64,000 nt of DNA from NCBI GenBank assembly GCA_963974475.1, contig CAXBCR010000002.1:282893-346892 (forward strand), in the 5' to 3' direction. A program made the position numbers and the translations under genes. This stretch comes from CAJXZP01 sp963974475. Its GTDB lineage: Bacteria; Bacteroidota; Bacteroidia; Flavobacteriales_G; Salibacteraceae. The first letter of the stretch is position 1, and each line of letters starts with the position of its first letter. This document shows positions 18,756 through 28,443 of this stretch, in pieces. Below the pieces are notes generated by a model. The model worked only from the letters and a program-made list of their open reading frames with translations. It had not been told where the DNA came from and made no database searches.

Positions 18756-18790
18756 AAAAAAGTCCTTGAGAAATCATTCTCAAGGACTTT
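18756..18790 (-). terminator. Terminator of the M16 protease operon
   Basis: Stem AGTCCTTGAGA / TCTCAAGGACT. On the minus strand it is followed by a run of T. Confidence 0.85.
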
Positions 18791-18830
18791 TGTATAAATT
18801 ATAAAACGAGCTAAACTCGAAATAATCGAA

Positions 18831-20885
18831 TTAAAGCTTAAAGTTAGTATCAGATATTTTACCACCTAATACTGCTTTTTCTACTTTCATTTCCATTACT
18901 TGACCACCATTTTCTTCCACAATTGTAAATGGAACCAAAACCCCATCCACATCCGTGTAATCTTTTAATGATGAAGTCGAAGTCATTGGTCCTTGCGGAG
19001 TGTCTTTAGTTTCTACTTCAGCCACTTTTAGTCCTGTTTTCACATCGTAGAAATAGTATTTGTCTGTACCTACTTTCATTTTGTAAGCCATCACACCGTT
19101 CATTTCTTCAATATCAATTAGCGTTAAAGAATCGGCAACTAAAGAAAGTTCTTCAAAAACAACGTTACCTTCTAAGTAAGTGTTAATTTCATCAGCAGAT
19201 AAATCTTTTGCGCCCATCATTCCAGACATTTTTCCTTTGGTACCATTAATTGTCACACTTTGAAATACCATTTCACCAGATTTAACGGTTAATGCCATTT
19301 TTGTGTCCCCTTTGGTCATAGAATGAATTTCCAATGGTCTACCTTGAATACTGCTACTCATGGTAAGGTCTTTAGAATTAATTGACTTTAATTTTGCTCT
19401 GTCGCCAATTGCGTTCAAATACGTGTCTACTACTTGTTGAGGAGTAACTCCTTCAGGAATTGCTTGTACATCAGCAACTGGATTTCCAAAAGCATCATAA
19501 TAATTAACTTTTCCGTTAGCGCTAAAAACTTTTAGTTTAGAAGCCACTTCAGCCTTATTACCTACAACCACAATATGAGCGTTGCCTGGTTTTAAATATT
19601 TTTTAGCCACGCGCATTACATCTTCTGCAGATACGGCTTGTAATTTTTCTAAATATGTAGCGTAATAATCAGCAGGTAAGTTAAAACGAGCCGTTCCTAG
19701 CGCAAATCTAGCAACGGTTTGTGGTCTTTCTAACGAACGAGCAAAACGACCATTCAAATAGTTTTTTACGTTTTGTAATTCTTCGGCACCCACCGTTTCC
19801 TTAGTTAAACGGTCCATTTCAAACAGAAATTGAACAATTGCGCTATCCGTAACTTCATTTCTTACTTCGGCTCCAGCATAAAAACTTCCTACTAACAAAT
19901 CTGGAGAAAGGCTTGAATATGCTCCGTAGGTGTAAGCTTTATCTTCTCTAATGTTTTGAATTAAACGAGCCATAAACCCACTGTTACCAAGAATTGCATT
20001 CATAACACTTGATGCAATAACATCATCGCTACCTTGTTTTAAATCTACTGGATAAACAATGCTTACGGTAGATTGTACCGCACCTGGTTTGTTAACGAAA
20101 TCAACCTCCGTAGTGGCAGGAGCAGTAGGAACATCGTAGGTAAATGTAGGAACATCACCTTTAGCCCAAGAACCAAAATATTTCTCTACCATAGGTTGCG
20201 CTTCTTTTTTAGAGATATCGCCAACAATAATTAAGTATGAAACGTTTGGTTTGAAATAAGTGTTGTAAAAAGCTTTACACATATCAGCAGTAACTGTTTC
20301 TACTGATTCACTTGTTTCAATTTCTCCGTATGGATGCTTTTTACCATATTTCATTACCGCACTTACGTTTTGTGACATAGCACCTGGATCTGATGCATTA
20401 GCCATTAAACCTGAAAGTGTTTGTTTCTTAAGCTTGTTTAATTCTTCTTCTGGAAAAGAAGGATGTAAAATAACGTCACTCATCAAAGCTAGCGTAGTTT
20501 CTTTATGCTTACTTAATGAGGATGCAAATGCACCAAAAGAAGAGGTAGAGATGTTAGCTCCAATAAAATCGGATGCTTCATCAAATTCTGCTTTGGTTTT
20601 AGTACTGGTACCTGTCATTAATAAGCTACCCATTAAAGATTGCATGCCTACGTTTTCTCCTTCGGAAACAACACCGCGGTTGATATATAGTTGCCAAGAT
20701 ACACGTGGAGTTTTATCGTTTTCCACCAAGAATACTTGCAATCCGTTGGCTAAAGTGAAGGTTTCGTAGTCTCCTAATTGAATTTTGGGAGCTGGTCCTG
20801 CAGCAGGAGCTTTGGTTCGGTCTATTTGCGCCATGGTAACGGTAGTCATCAATAGCGAAAACATAAATAATATTAACTTTTTCAT
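18831..20885 (-). CDS. Inactive M16 peptidase subunit fused to a LolA-like domain
   Basis: This is a 684-residue protein from the ATG at 20885. The longer frame would need a TTG and would hide the signal peptide MKKLILFMFSLLMTTVTMAQ. Two M16 repeats (about 25-455) have the fold (TLANGLQVFLVENDKTPRVSWQLYINRG) but no HxxEH: where it should be, the sequence reads EGENVGMQSLMGSLL. The last 215 residues (TPQQVVDTYLNAIG, ATSSLKDYTDVDGVLVPFTI) look like a LolA/outer-membrane lipoprotein-sorting fold. It follows an active M16 gene by 33 bases, which suggests a heterodimer like the mitochondrial processing peptidase. It is presumably periplasmic. Confidence 0.85.
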   Translation of the reverse strand: MKKLILFMFSLLMTTVTMAQIDRTKAPAAGPAPKIQLGDYETFTLANGLQVFLVENDKTPRVSWQLYINRGVVSEGENVGMQSLMGSLLMTGTSTKTKAEFDEASDFIGANISTSSFGAFASSLSKHKETTLALMSDVILHPSFPEEELNKLKKQTLSGLMANASDPGAMSQNVSAVMKYGKKHPYGEIETSESVETVTADMCKAFYNTYFKPNVSYLIIVGDISKKEAQPMVEKYFGSWAKGDVPTFTYDVPTAPATTEVDFVNKPGAVQSTVSIVYPVDLKQGSDDVIASSVMNAILGNSGFMARLIQNIREDKAYTYGAYSSLSPDLLVGSFYAGAEVRNEVTDSAIVQFLFEMDRLTKETVGAEELQNVKNYLNGRFARSLERPQTVARFALGTARFNLPADYYATYLEKLQAVSAEDVMRVAKKYLKPGNAHIVVVGNKAEVASKLKVFSANGKVNYYDAFGNPVADVQAIPEGVTPQQVVDTYLNAIGDRAKLKSINSKDLTMSSSIQGRPLEIHSMTKGDTKMALTVKSGEMVFQSVTINGTKGKMSGMMGAKDLSADEINTYLEGNVVFEELSLVADSLTLIDIEEMNGVMAYKMKVGTDKYYFYDVKTGLKVAEVETKDTPQGPMTSTSSLKDYTDVDGVLVPFTIVEENGGQVMEMKVEKAVLGGKISDTNFKL

Positions 20886-20918
20886 TTTTGTTTCTTTTAA
20901 AATTTTCAAATCGATGAT

Positions 20919-22229
20919 TTATTGTTTCGGTAAATAGTACAAAACAACACTATTTTCAACCGTTAAATATTTCTTTGCCACGTTCATAATATCCTCACGT
21001 GTAACAGCTCTATATTTTTTTATCTCCGTATTGATAAGTTTAGTACTTCCGTAATACATATAGTATTGGGCTAAGTTTTCAGCAATTCCTGCTTGAGAAG
21101 AATAACCACTAACGACATCGTTTTCAACTTGATTTTGTAATTTTTGAAACTCTTGTTCAGAAATCAATTCTGTTTGCAAACGTTTAACCTCTTCATTTAT
21201 GGAAGTTTCAACTTCCAATGGTTCAACTCCTGAATTAGTTACAGAAAATGCAATGAAAATTCCTGGATCCTCTAACGGGAACGGAAAAGCACCAACGTAT
21301 ACCGCTTTTTGTTCTTCTTCTACAATTCTTTTATGTAATCTAGAACTTGAACCTTGCGATAAAATGTTACTTACCATATCCATAGCGTAACCATCATCCG
21401 TACCTAGGGCAGGTGAGTGGTAAGCCATCATAACAGCAGGTAATTGAATATTGTCATAAATGGTGTCTCTAACTTGGGCGGTTTTAATAGGCTCCACAAT
21501 TGTAGGTCTCACAATATCTGCTCCTTTTGGAATTTCTTCAAAATATGCCGCAATTAATTTTTTGGTTTCCTTAATAGAAAGGTCTCCTGCGATAGATAAA
21601 CACGCATTATTTGGTACGTAAAAGGTTTTGTAAAAATTCACGTAATCCGATTCTTGTGCAGCATCTAAATCAGCCATGGAACCAATTGGAGTCCATTTGT
21701 ATGGATGCTCTTTAAAGGCGTGACTCATAATTTCTGCTTGAAACGAACCATAAGGTTGGTTATCCACACGTTGTCTTTTTTCTTCTTTTACCACTTCTCT
21801 TTGTGTTGCAATTCCGGTAGAATCCACATTTGCATGCATCATTCTTTCAGATTCTAACCATAAACCCAATTCAAGTTGATTGGATGGTAAAAGGTCGTAA
21901 TAAAAGGTGCGATCTTGAGAAGTGTTTGCGTTTAATGCGCCCCCTGCTTTTTCCACATAGTTTGAATATTCGCCTCTTGGAATATTGTCAGAACCTTCAA
22001 ACATTAAATGTTCAAAAAAGTGGGCAAACCCAGTTCTAGATGGGTCTTCGTTTTTAGACCCTACATGATACATTACCGATACGGCAACAATTGGGGTAGA
22101 GTGGTCTTCGTGGAGAATTACGTGTAACCCATTAGGTAAATCGTATTCTACGTATTTGATTTTTGTTTGTGCTTTGGTTGAACTAATCCCAGCCATGAGT
22201 AGGGTTAATCCAATAAGTAATTTTTTCAT
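20919..22229 (-). CDS. Secreted M16 zinc metallopeptidase, active subunit
   Basis: This is a 436-residue protein with a signal peptide (MKKLLIGLTLLMAGISSTKAQ). The inverted zinc motif HxxEH is intact in GFAHFFEHLMFEGS (about residues 72-76), and the third ligand glutamate lies in REVVKEEKRQR. Both M16 halves are present. It likely cuts peptides or misfolded proteins in the periplasm, working with the inactive subunit encoded just downstream. The -7 element TACATTTG (22255-22262 on the minus strand) lies 25 bases before the start. Confidence 0.92.
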   Translation of the reverse strand: MKKLLIGLTLLMAGISSTKAQTKIKYVEYDLPNGLHVILHEDHSTPIVAVSVMYHVGSKNEDPSRTGFAHFFEHLMFEGSDNIPRGEYSNYVEKAGGALNANTSQDRTFYYDLLPSNQLELGLWLESERMMHANVDSTGIATQREVVKEEKRQRVDNQPYGSFQAEIMSHAFKEHPYKWTPIGSMADLDAAQESDYVNFYKTFYVPNNACLSIAGDLSIKETKKLIAAYFEEIPKGADIVRPTIVEPIKTAQVRDTIYDNIQLPAVMMAYHSPALGTDDGYAMDMVSNILSQGSSSRLHKRIVEEEQKAVYVGAFPFPLEDPGIFIAFSVTNSGVEPLEVETSINEEVKRLQTELISEQEFQKLQNQVENDVVSGYSSQAGIAENLAQYYMYYGSTKLINTEIKKYRAVTREDIMNVAKKYLTVENSVVLYYLPKQ

Positions 22230-22254
22230 GATTACGTTTTTATAAATTTTGCCC

Positions 22255-22262
22255 CAAATGTA
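22255..22262 (-). promoter_or_regulatory. -7 element TACATTTG of the M16 operon
   Basis: An exact TAnnTTTG match at the expected distance from the start codon. Confidence 0.55.
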
Positions 22263-22506
22263 AGCTTTTTCCTAAGTAATTCTACTAATATTACACCAAT
22301 GGTATTTTACCATATTTATTGGTCAATAGACTCGTTTTTAGATTTTTTTTTGGGGATAGGTTAACTATGAATTTTAGCGCTTATTTCTTTAGGATACGAA
22401 GGATGTTGTTGGAATGGGAAATCAGATACAATAAAAAATCAAATAAGTATGGTTTGGAATAAAAGTCAGTTTTTTGATACGCCTAAGTTTAGTATTGAGC
22501 AGAATC
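22263..22506. other. Intergenic region upstream of the M16 operon
   Basis: About 240 bases of AT-rich sequence in which I see no gene or repeat. Confidence 0.4.
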
Positions 22507-22508
22507 AA

Positions 22509-22546
22509 AAAATGCCCATTTAAAACAAAATTCAAATGGGCATTTT
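22509..22546 (-). terminator. Terminator of the fused E1 gene
   Basis: A 13-bp perfect stem AAAATGCCCATTT / AAATGGGCATTTT with a 12-base loop. Confidence 0.8.
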
Positions 22547-22565
22547 CTTATAATTAAAGTAACTA

Positions 22566-24995
22566 TTAATACAATTCCGGAAATTTAGCGGGATTGGTTT
22601 CTAACATTATTCCGTACACTTTTTCTACAATATCTTCAATAGATGGTTTGGAGAAATAATCACCATCTGTTCCATACGGAGGACGGTGTTCGTGCGCTGT
22701 TAATGTTTGTGGTTTAGAATCAAGATATTTATACGCGTTTTGAACTTCCAATATTTGGTGTAAAATGAAGGATGATCCACCTCCAGGTACATCTTCGTCA
22801 ATAATTAATACGCGACTCGTTTTTTTAATGGACTCTAAAATATCATGTTCCAAATCAAATGGTAGCATGGTTTGAATATCGATTACCTCTACAGAAATAC
22901 CTAATTCTAATAATTGCTTGGCAGCTTCTTCTACCAATCTAACCATAGATCCGTAGGTTATCAAGGTCATGTCGGTACCTTGTTTAAGGACTTCCACTTT
23001 ACCCAATGGAATTGTAAATTCGCCTAAGTTGGCTGGTTTTTTTTCTTTTAATCGGTATCCATTTAAAGATTCTATCACAATAGCTGGATCATCACCGGCC
23101 AATAAAGTATTGTAAAAACCAGCAGCTTGAGTCATGTTTCTAGGAATACATACATGCACCCCTCTTACTGCATTTACAATGGTGCCAAGTGGTGAGCCTG
23201 AATGCCAAATACCTTCCAATCGATGACCACGGGTTCTGACAATTAGAGGCGCTTTTTGTTTACCTCCGGAGCGGTACTGAACTGTTGCTAAATCATCAGA
23301 AATAACTTGAATGGCGTACATGATATAATCTAGGTACTGAATTTCAGCGATAGGTCTTAGACCACGCATTGCCATACCAATTCCCTGACCAATAATGGTG
23401 GTTTCACGAATTCCGGTATCAGATACTCTAATTTCGCCATATTTTTCTTGAAGGCCTTCTAAACCTTGGTTTACCCCTCCAATTTTACCAGCATCTTCTC
23501 CAAAAATCAAGACTTCAGGTCGATTACCTAAAATGTAATCGAAATTATCGCGTAAAATTTCACGTCCATCAACCATTTTCGAATCGGCAGTAACATCCGC
23601 AGCTACCGGAGTAACTTTTAATGGGGAATTTTTAGATTCAGAGAAAGTATAAGTATGAAAGGCGTTATCCATTTTAACACTATGTTCTTTGTACCAGCTT
23701 AATAGTTGGTTTCTAGTGTCGGTTGGTTCATTAACTGTAAGACGGATAACACGTCTAACGGCTTGCGTAACTTCTTTTTGTAAAGCTTCATCCTCGTTTT
23801 CAAGTTCGGCTATAACTTTATCAATAAAAACCTTTTTACTGCTTTGAGCAGATAGAGTTTTAAGTAAGGCCAAAATAAAACCTTTGCTTTCTAGAATTGG
23901 ATTGAAAAAAGCTGACCATGCAGCAGTTTTAGCTTTTCTTACAGATGTTTTGGCTTCTTTTTCAATCGCATCTAATTCTTCTAACGTGGCAATGTCTTTA
24001 GAAATGATCCATTCTTTAAATTTTGCAATTCCATCAAAATCTTTTTCCCATTGCAAACGGTCGGTATTTTTGTAACGTTCGTGCGAACCAGAAGTGGAGT
24101 GGCCTTGCGGTTGGGTAACTTCTTCCACATGTACTAATACAGGGGTATGATTTTTACGGGCTGTTTCAACCGCTTTTTCGTAGGTTAAACAAAGATGCGC
24201 GTAATCCCATCCTTTGGTTCTGAAAATTTCAAATCCGTTAGTACCTGCTTCTTTTTGAAATCCTTTTAAGGCTTCCGAAATGCTTGCTTTAGTAGTTTGA
24301 AATTTTTTCTGAACGGATATTCCGTAGCCATCATCCCAAACCGACATAACCATAGGTACTTCTAATACCGCTGCGGCATTCATGGTTTCCCAAAATGGAC
24401 CTTCTGAAGTAGAGGCATCTCCAATGGAACCAAAAGCAACTTCGTTTCCTTTAATTGAAAAATTTTCAAATTGAAGTGTTTGAAGTAACTCGTTGTTTCT
24501 ATAAATTTTTGAGGCTAAGCTTAATCCGAGCAAACGTGGCATTTGACCGGCAGTTGGTGAGATATCGGCTGATGAATTTTTTTGATTCATCAAATTTTTC
24601 CATTCTCCGTTTTCATCTAAGCTATGGGTACCGAAGTGACAATTCATTTGACGACCCGAAGAGTTAGGATCTGCTTTTGGGTCTGGATTTGCGTACAACT
24701 GACTAAAAAACTCTTCCAATGATAATAGTCCAGCGGCCATCATCCATGTTTGATCACGATAATAACCTGAGCGGAAATCTCCGTTTTGAAATTGTTTAGC
24801 TAATGCTATTTGAGGCATTTCTTTTCCATCTCCAAAAATTCCGAATTTGGCTTTGCCCGTTAAAACTTCTCTACGACCTAAAAGACTTGCTTGACGACTT
24901 TCATTAGCGATTCTAAAATCATTTAATATTTCGTTCTTTAACTCATTTTGAGTCATAACATCTACTTCTGCTGGTGCCTCTTTTACCTCTGCCAT
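22566..24995 (-). CDS. 2-oxoacid dehydrogenase E1 component, alpha and beta subunits fused
   Basis: This is an 809-residue thiamine-diphosphate enzyme. Residues about 30-400 are an E1-alpha domain (the ThDP motif appears as SIGDASTSEGPFWETMNAAA; also GHSTSGSHERYK). Residues about 475-809 are an E1-beta domain (LIFGEDAGKIGGVNQGL, RIGxG-like GMAMRGLRPIAEIQYLDY, and IIDEDVPGGGSS). Fused E1 is common in Bacteroidota and is usually annotated as branched-chain 2-oxoisovalerate or pyruvate dehydrogenase E1. The substrate cannot be settled from sequence. E2 and E3 are not encoded nearby. The gene is monocistronic, with its own -7 element and terminator. Confidence 0.9.
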   Translation of the reverse strand: MAEVKEAPAEVDVMTQNELKNEILNDFRIANESRQASLLGRREVLTGKAKFGIFGDGKEMPQIALAKQFQNGDFRSGYYRDQTWMMAAGLLSLEEFFSQLYANPDPKADPNSSGRQMNCHFGTHSLDENGEWKNLMNQKNSSADISPTAGQMPRLLGLSLASKIYRNNELLQTLQFENFSIKGNEVAFGSIGDASTSEGPFWETMNAAAVLEVPMVMSVWDDGYGISVQKKFQTTKASISEALKGFQKEAGTNGFEIFRTKGWDYAHLCLTYEKAVETARKNHTPVLVHVEEVTQPQGHSTSGSHERYKNTDRLQWEKDFDGIAKFKEWIISKDIATLEELDAIEKEAKTSVRKAKTAAWSAFFNPILESKGFILALLKTLSAQSSKKVFIDKVIAELENEDEALQKEVTQAVRRVIRLTVNEPTDTRNQLLSWYKEHSVKMDNAFHTYTFSESKNSPLKVTPVAADVTADSKMVDGREILRDNFDYILGNRPEVLIFGEDAGKIGGVNQGLEGLQEKYGEIRVSDTGIRETTIIGQGIGMAMRGLRPIAEIQYLDYIMYAIQVISDDLATVQYRSGGKQKAPLIVRTRGHRLEGIWHSGSPLGTIVNAVRGVHVCIPRNMTQAAGFYNTLLAGDDPAIVIESLNGYRLKEKKPANLGEFTIPLGKVEVLKQGTDMTLITYGSMVRLVEEAAKQLLELGISVEVIDIQTMLPFDLEHDILESIKKTSRVLIIDEDVPGGGSSFILHQILEVQNAYKYLDSKPQTLTAHEHRPPYGTDGDYFSKPSIEDIVEKVYGIMLETNPAKFPELY

Positions 24996-25027
24996 ATTTG
25001 CTAATTTTATAGGTTTTTGTCGAGTTG

Positions 25028-25035
25028 CAAAAGTA
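25028..25035 (-). promoter_or_regulatory. -7 element TACTTTTG of the fused E1 gene
   Basis: An exact TAnnTTTG match, 32 bases before the start. Confidence 0.5.
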
Positions 25036-25164
25036 AGCCTTTCTTGCCTAACAGTAAGACGTTGGGAATGATTGATTAGCTTGTTTTTAGGAACGATTTT
25101 TTGTCACCAAAAAGTGATTTTTTTTCGGATGACTTTGGTTTGCTAAAAAGGGGATAAAAAGTAA

Positions 25165-25201
25165 AAAAAGAGCTGACTCCATAAATGAATCAGCTCTTTT
25201 T
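25165..25201 (-). terminator. Terminator of the PadR-PspC operon
   Basis: A 12-bp stem AAAAAGAGCTGA / TCAGCTCTTTTT with a 13-base loop and a T run on the minus strand. Confidence 0.8.
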
Positions 25202-25228
25202 GGTTTAGGAATAATAAATTGCTTGTAT

Positions 25229-26911
25229 TTATTTAATCGTAATTGAATGTTCTTCATCTCCAGTGGTTACCGTTAGTTTTACTGGGTTGTTTTCCACTTC
25301 GATGGTGTTGATATATTGCTCCATTCCGTTACGTGACATGATTTGATTAGAAACTAAACCAGAGTCGGTCATGGTCCAATACATTTCAACCATATTTTGG
25401 TCGTATGTGTTGGTATAATTCTTTACATCGTCTAGCAGGTATTTGAAACTTTTTGGAATGAAAATGGTTTTTCCGATTGGAAGGTACAATATCAATTTTG
25501 CTTCCTGGTTTCGCCATTTATCGCCTTTGTTTACATTTATGTAAGGATCCAGCTTTATCACATTTGAATCCAGTTTCCAATTAAACTCAAAGGTACTGGC
25601 CCTAACTTCTGCTAAATCGTGTGATCTTCCTCTAGCCGATTTAATGATTTCGATTTCTGGATAGGTTGTTTTTGACATCAACACATCCACGCCAACACCA
25701 TTGGTAGTTAGATTCCCGTTTTTGGGTTCAAAAAAATCGTTATCTGGATGAGATTTATGACTTCTGGAGATTAATTTTTTAGTATCCAAAACGTCAAAAT
25801 ATAACGTGTCACTTTCTATTGGGAGTGTGCTCATTTCAGAAATAGTGGACTCTTTAGAAAAATCAAGACCGGTGCTTATTCCTCCAATGGTAGAAAAAAT
25901 GAGACCTATTACCCAAACTACTGCTAAAACTAGCCCTGTATATTTGGGCATCTTTATGTTAAACAGAAGGATAAATCCAGCCAAAACTAGCGCCAATAAA
26001 GGAATGCCTATAATGATCGCTCCACCAACAATGGACAACCAGAAATCTGAGCCGCTGGCAAAAATTAAATTGGTAAAGTCTAGTGTATTAACAAAGAGAA
26101 CATTAAACGGGATGTAGGCCCCGAAAAACAAACCTAAAATTAGAAGGATACCACCCACTATAAAGATTACTCCTAGAATTTTTCCAATGGCTTTAAACGC
26201 AAATTTAAGGATGCTTAATGCAAAATCGCCAACACGTTTGGCACCGGATTGAAAATTATCCGCATGCTGTCTAACGTTATTTCCGTCTAAATTGTTGAGC
26301 TTTTTTTTTACATTTTCAATTTCCTCCTCAACGGTTTTTCCAATGTTTTCAAAAGTTACCGGTTCCCCTTTCATCGCTAATTTTTCGGATGGGGTATGGG
26401 CTTCTGGCATAATAATCCACAGAATTAGATAGAATAGAAACCCGGTTCCGGCAAAAAGTACCGATAGCACAAATCCTAATCTAATCCAAATAGGATCTAT
26501 TCCGAAGTAATATCCTACTCCTGAACAAACACCGCCAACCATATTGGAATCGGTATCCCTAAATAATCTACGTTTAGAGCTAGAATAATTATATGTGTTT
26601 TGCTGATGGTTTGACGAACTTTTAGTTTGCGGTTCATCGTCCAAATCATCGGTAATATAATCTTCGGGTTGCCCCATAATAGCTATGATAGCATTGATAT
26701 CTACCGAATTAATGACCTCTTTACCACCGTGCATTTTTTCTTGAAGCATTTCTGCAATGCGTGATTCAATATCGGTCATAATTTCATCTCGACCTTCGGA
26801 TTGGTCAAAGTAGCCTTTAATGGTGTCTAAGTAACTTTTCAGCACCACAAATGCATCATCGTCTATATTGAATACGAGTCCGCCTAGATTTATTGTTAAT
26901 GTCTTTTTCAT
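25229..26911 (-). CDS. PspC-domain membrane protein
   Basis: This is a 560-residue protein. Residues 1-95 are a conserved cytoplasmic segment (MKKTLTINLGGLVFNIDDDA, and a domain ending IIAIMGQPEDY). The PspC domain is at about 112-172 (RRLFRDTDSNMVGGVCSGVGYYFGI, then the TM helix GFLFYLILWIIMPEA). Three or four further TM helices lie at about 235-350, and the C-terminal soluble domain resembles the adhesin-like DUF2807 class. PspC proteins sense or stabilise the membrane under stress. The gene lies 19 bases downstream of a PadR regulator, which probably represses the pair. Confidence 0.88.
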   Translation of the reverse strand: MKKTLTINLGGLVFNIDDDAFVVLKSYLDTIKGYFDQSEGRDEIMTDIESRIAEMLQEKMHGGKEVINSVDINAIIAIMGQPEDYITDDLDDEPQTKSSSNHQQNTYNYSSSKRRLFRDTDSNMVGGVCSGVGYYFGIDPIWIRLGFVLSVLFAGTGFLFYLILWIIMPEAHTPSEKLAMKGEPVTFENIGKTVEEEIENVKKKLNNLDGNNVRQHADNFQSGAKRVGDFALSILKFAFKAIGKILGVIFIVGGILLILGLFFGAYIPFNVLFVNTLDFTNLIFASGSDFWLSIVGGAIIIGIPLLALVLAGFILLFNIKMPKYTGLVLAVVWVIGLIFSTIGGISTGLDFSKESTISEMSTLPIESDTLYFDVLDTKKLISRSHKSHPDNDFFEPKNGNLTTNGVGVDVLMSKTTYPEIEIIKSARGRSHDLAEVRASTFEFNWKLDSNVIKLDPYINVNKGDKWRNQEAKLILYLPIGKTIFIPKSFKYLLDDVKNYTNTYDQNMVEMYWTMTDSGLVSNQIMSRNGMEQYINTIEVENNPVKLTVTTGDEEHSITIK

Positions 26912-26930
26912 CTGTTATAGAATTGTCACG

Positions 26931-27263
26931 TTATTTACTTTGTTTTTGAGCAGATTTGACCGCTTTTTCTAGTGCGTTCCAAGTGGCAGAAAGCTCACTG
27001 GTAAAAGTCTCTCCAATGGGAGTTAAACTATAGTATTTACGCGGTGGACCTGAGGTTGACTCTTCCCACCGATAGGTGAGAATCCCTGCGTTTTTAAGTC
27101 GCGTTAATAGGGGATATAGTGTTCCTTCTACAACAATCAACTTAGATTCTTTTAGCTTGGCTATTATTTCCGAAGGATACAATTCATTGTCTTTGATTAA
27201 CAATAAAATGCAGTACTCTAAAACTCCTTTACGCATTTGAGCCTTTGTGTTTTCTATTTTCAT
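26931..27263 (-). CDS. PadR-family transcriptional regulator
   Basis: This 110-residue winged-helix protein has the PadR core LEYCILLLIKDNELYPSEII, VEGTLYPLLTRLKNAGIL and GPPRKYYSLTPIGE. Members repress genes for membrane stress and efflux, often their own operon. The small ligand-binding C-terminal helix is present. It is first in the operon with the PspC protein, a recurrent arrangement in Bacteroidota. Confidence 0.93.
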   Translation of the reverse strand: MKIENTKAQMRKGVLEYCILLLIKDNELYPSEIIAKLKESKLIVVEGTLYPLLTRLKNAGILTYRWEESTSGPPRKYYSLTPIGETFTSELSATWNALEKAVKSAQKQSK

Positions 27264-27306
27264 GCGATTGGCTTTTTATATGTTGTTCATGTATGTAATT
27301 CTTATG

Positions 27307-27654
27307 TTAAATGAAGTTGAAAAACAATTTCAAAAATTGCGGTGAATTTTCAACTCCAGTTCGTATTAAATTTACTTCTTCTCCATTGGGAGTGACTTTA
27401 ATCAATTTACGCATTTGGGTTTTTAAATGAGTTGTAAATTCAGCTTGATCCTTTGCTTTTACGTAAATAACTCGCTGGTGCGAATTGGTTTCAAAAACTT
27501 GAAACCCTTCTTTTTCCAATTCCGTTAAATGTGTGGAAGTGATGGAATCGGTAAAGTGACAAATAAAGTATTCAGTTACTTTTTTGGGGCCACTGGCCGC
27601 CACCGAAATGGAAAGAAGTGTGATACTTACAAGGAGAGTGAATATTGTTTTCAT
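27307..27654 (-). CDS. Small secreted protein of a paralogous pair (A)
   Basis: This is a 115-residue protein with a signal peptide (MKTIFTLLVSITLLSISVAA). The mature part EYFICHFTDSITSTHLTELEKEGFQVFE and the C-terminal end LKLFFNFI recur in the gene at 27960-28301. The mature part is about 95 residues with an alternating beta/alpha look, perhaps an inhibitor_I9 or ferredoxin-like fold; this is a guess. It is encoded next to the PadR/PspC operon on the same strand. I do not recognise the family. Confidence 0.65.
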   Translation of the reverse strand: MKTIFTLLVSITLLSISVAASGPKKVTEYFICHFTDSITSTHLTELEKEGFQVFETNSHQRVIYVKAKDQAEFTTHLKTQMRKLIKVTPNGEEVNLIRTGVENSPQFLKLFFNFI

Positions 27655-27724
27655 AATGAATGTGTTTCTATTTTTTACGTTTCCAAAACATATAGTAATG
27701 TGTTATAACTATTATTTGGTTATG

Positions 27725-27732
27725 CAAATATA
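27725..27732 (-). promoter_or_regulatory. -7 element TATATTTG upstream of small secreted protein A
   Basis: An exact TAnnTTTG match about 70 bases upstream of the start codon. Confidence 0.4.
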
Positions 27733-27908
27733 TATCTAAAGGAAGGTACTATGCAAAACATAGTACTAAATGTTTTCAATTTTGTGACCATTGGTTCTTT
27801 TGAATGGATGAGTGGTAGGGAGGGTGCTATGCCAATAGCGATTCAGTAGTATCTTGTATAATAAGGTGTTGTGTTATGTTTTTCGTATAGAAAGGAAATT
27901 AATGGACA

Positions 27909-27934
27909 TAAAAAAAGCAGCGATAGTCGCTGCT
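27909..27934 (-). terminator. Terminator of small secreted protein B
   Basis: An 8-bp GC-rich stem AGCAGCGA / TCGCTGCT with loop TAG and a T run on the minus strand. Confidence 0.85.
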
Positions 27935-27959
27935 AGTGGTCATTGTATTTTTTATATAA

Positions 27960-28301
27960 TCAGATGAAATTAAAAAATAAATTTAGTAAATCCGGGGCTT
28001 TCTCGGTTTCCAATATCTGAGTTCTGTTGCCATATTCATCAACCATAATAAGTTCTTTCATCTTGTTTTTAAGTTGCGGTGAAAAAATTGCTTTACTCAT
28101 TTTTGCAGTTACAAATATGACATGTGACGAGCTACTTTTTTCAATTACATGAAATCCTTGGGTTTTCAATTGACTTAATTCGATGGTAGTAATAGTGTCG
28201 CTAAAATTGCAAATAAAATATTTAGCGTTTCCGTTGGGGCCGGCATAACTACTTAAACCTATGGCTATGATACTAATGAGGAGAGCGAAAGAAGTTTTCA
28301 T
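27960..28301 (-). CDS. Small secreted protein of a paralogous pair (B)
   Basis: This is a 113-residue protein with a signal peptide (MKTSFALLISIIAIGLSSYA). The mature part KYFICNFSDTITTIELSQLK, then GFHVIE and the terminal LLNLFFNFI, parallels the previous gene along its length. The identical end FFNFI and the conserved FIC.F.D.I block point to a compact domain. It has its own terminator and is not obviously in an operon. Function is unknown. Confidence 0.65.
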   Translation of the reverse strand: MKTSFALLISIIAIGLSSYAGPNGNAKYFICNFSDTITTIELSQLKTQGFHVIEKSSSSHVIFVTAKMSKAIFSPQLKNKMKELIMVDEYGNRTQILETEKAPDLLNLFFNFI

Positions 28302-28443
28302 ATGTATATATTTTAGTTTAGATAGGCGGTGTCGAAATTACGGCAAATAAACTAACCGTTAAAATTTTTATCTTTCCTTAACAATTTTTAAAGAATCGGA
28401 ATTTTCATGGTTTTATTGCCAATAGATTTTATTCATTTGCAGG

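Noticed and set aside
20434..20769. 111-codon frame on the + strand within the inactive M16 gene
   Set aside because: It is a shadow of the real gene on the other strand; low-complexity translation.
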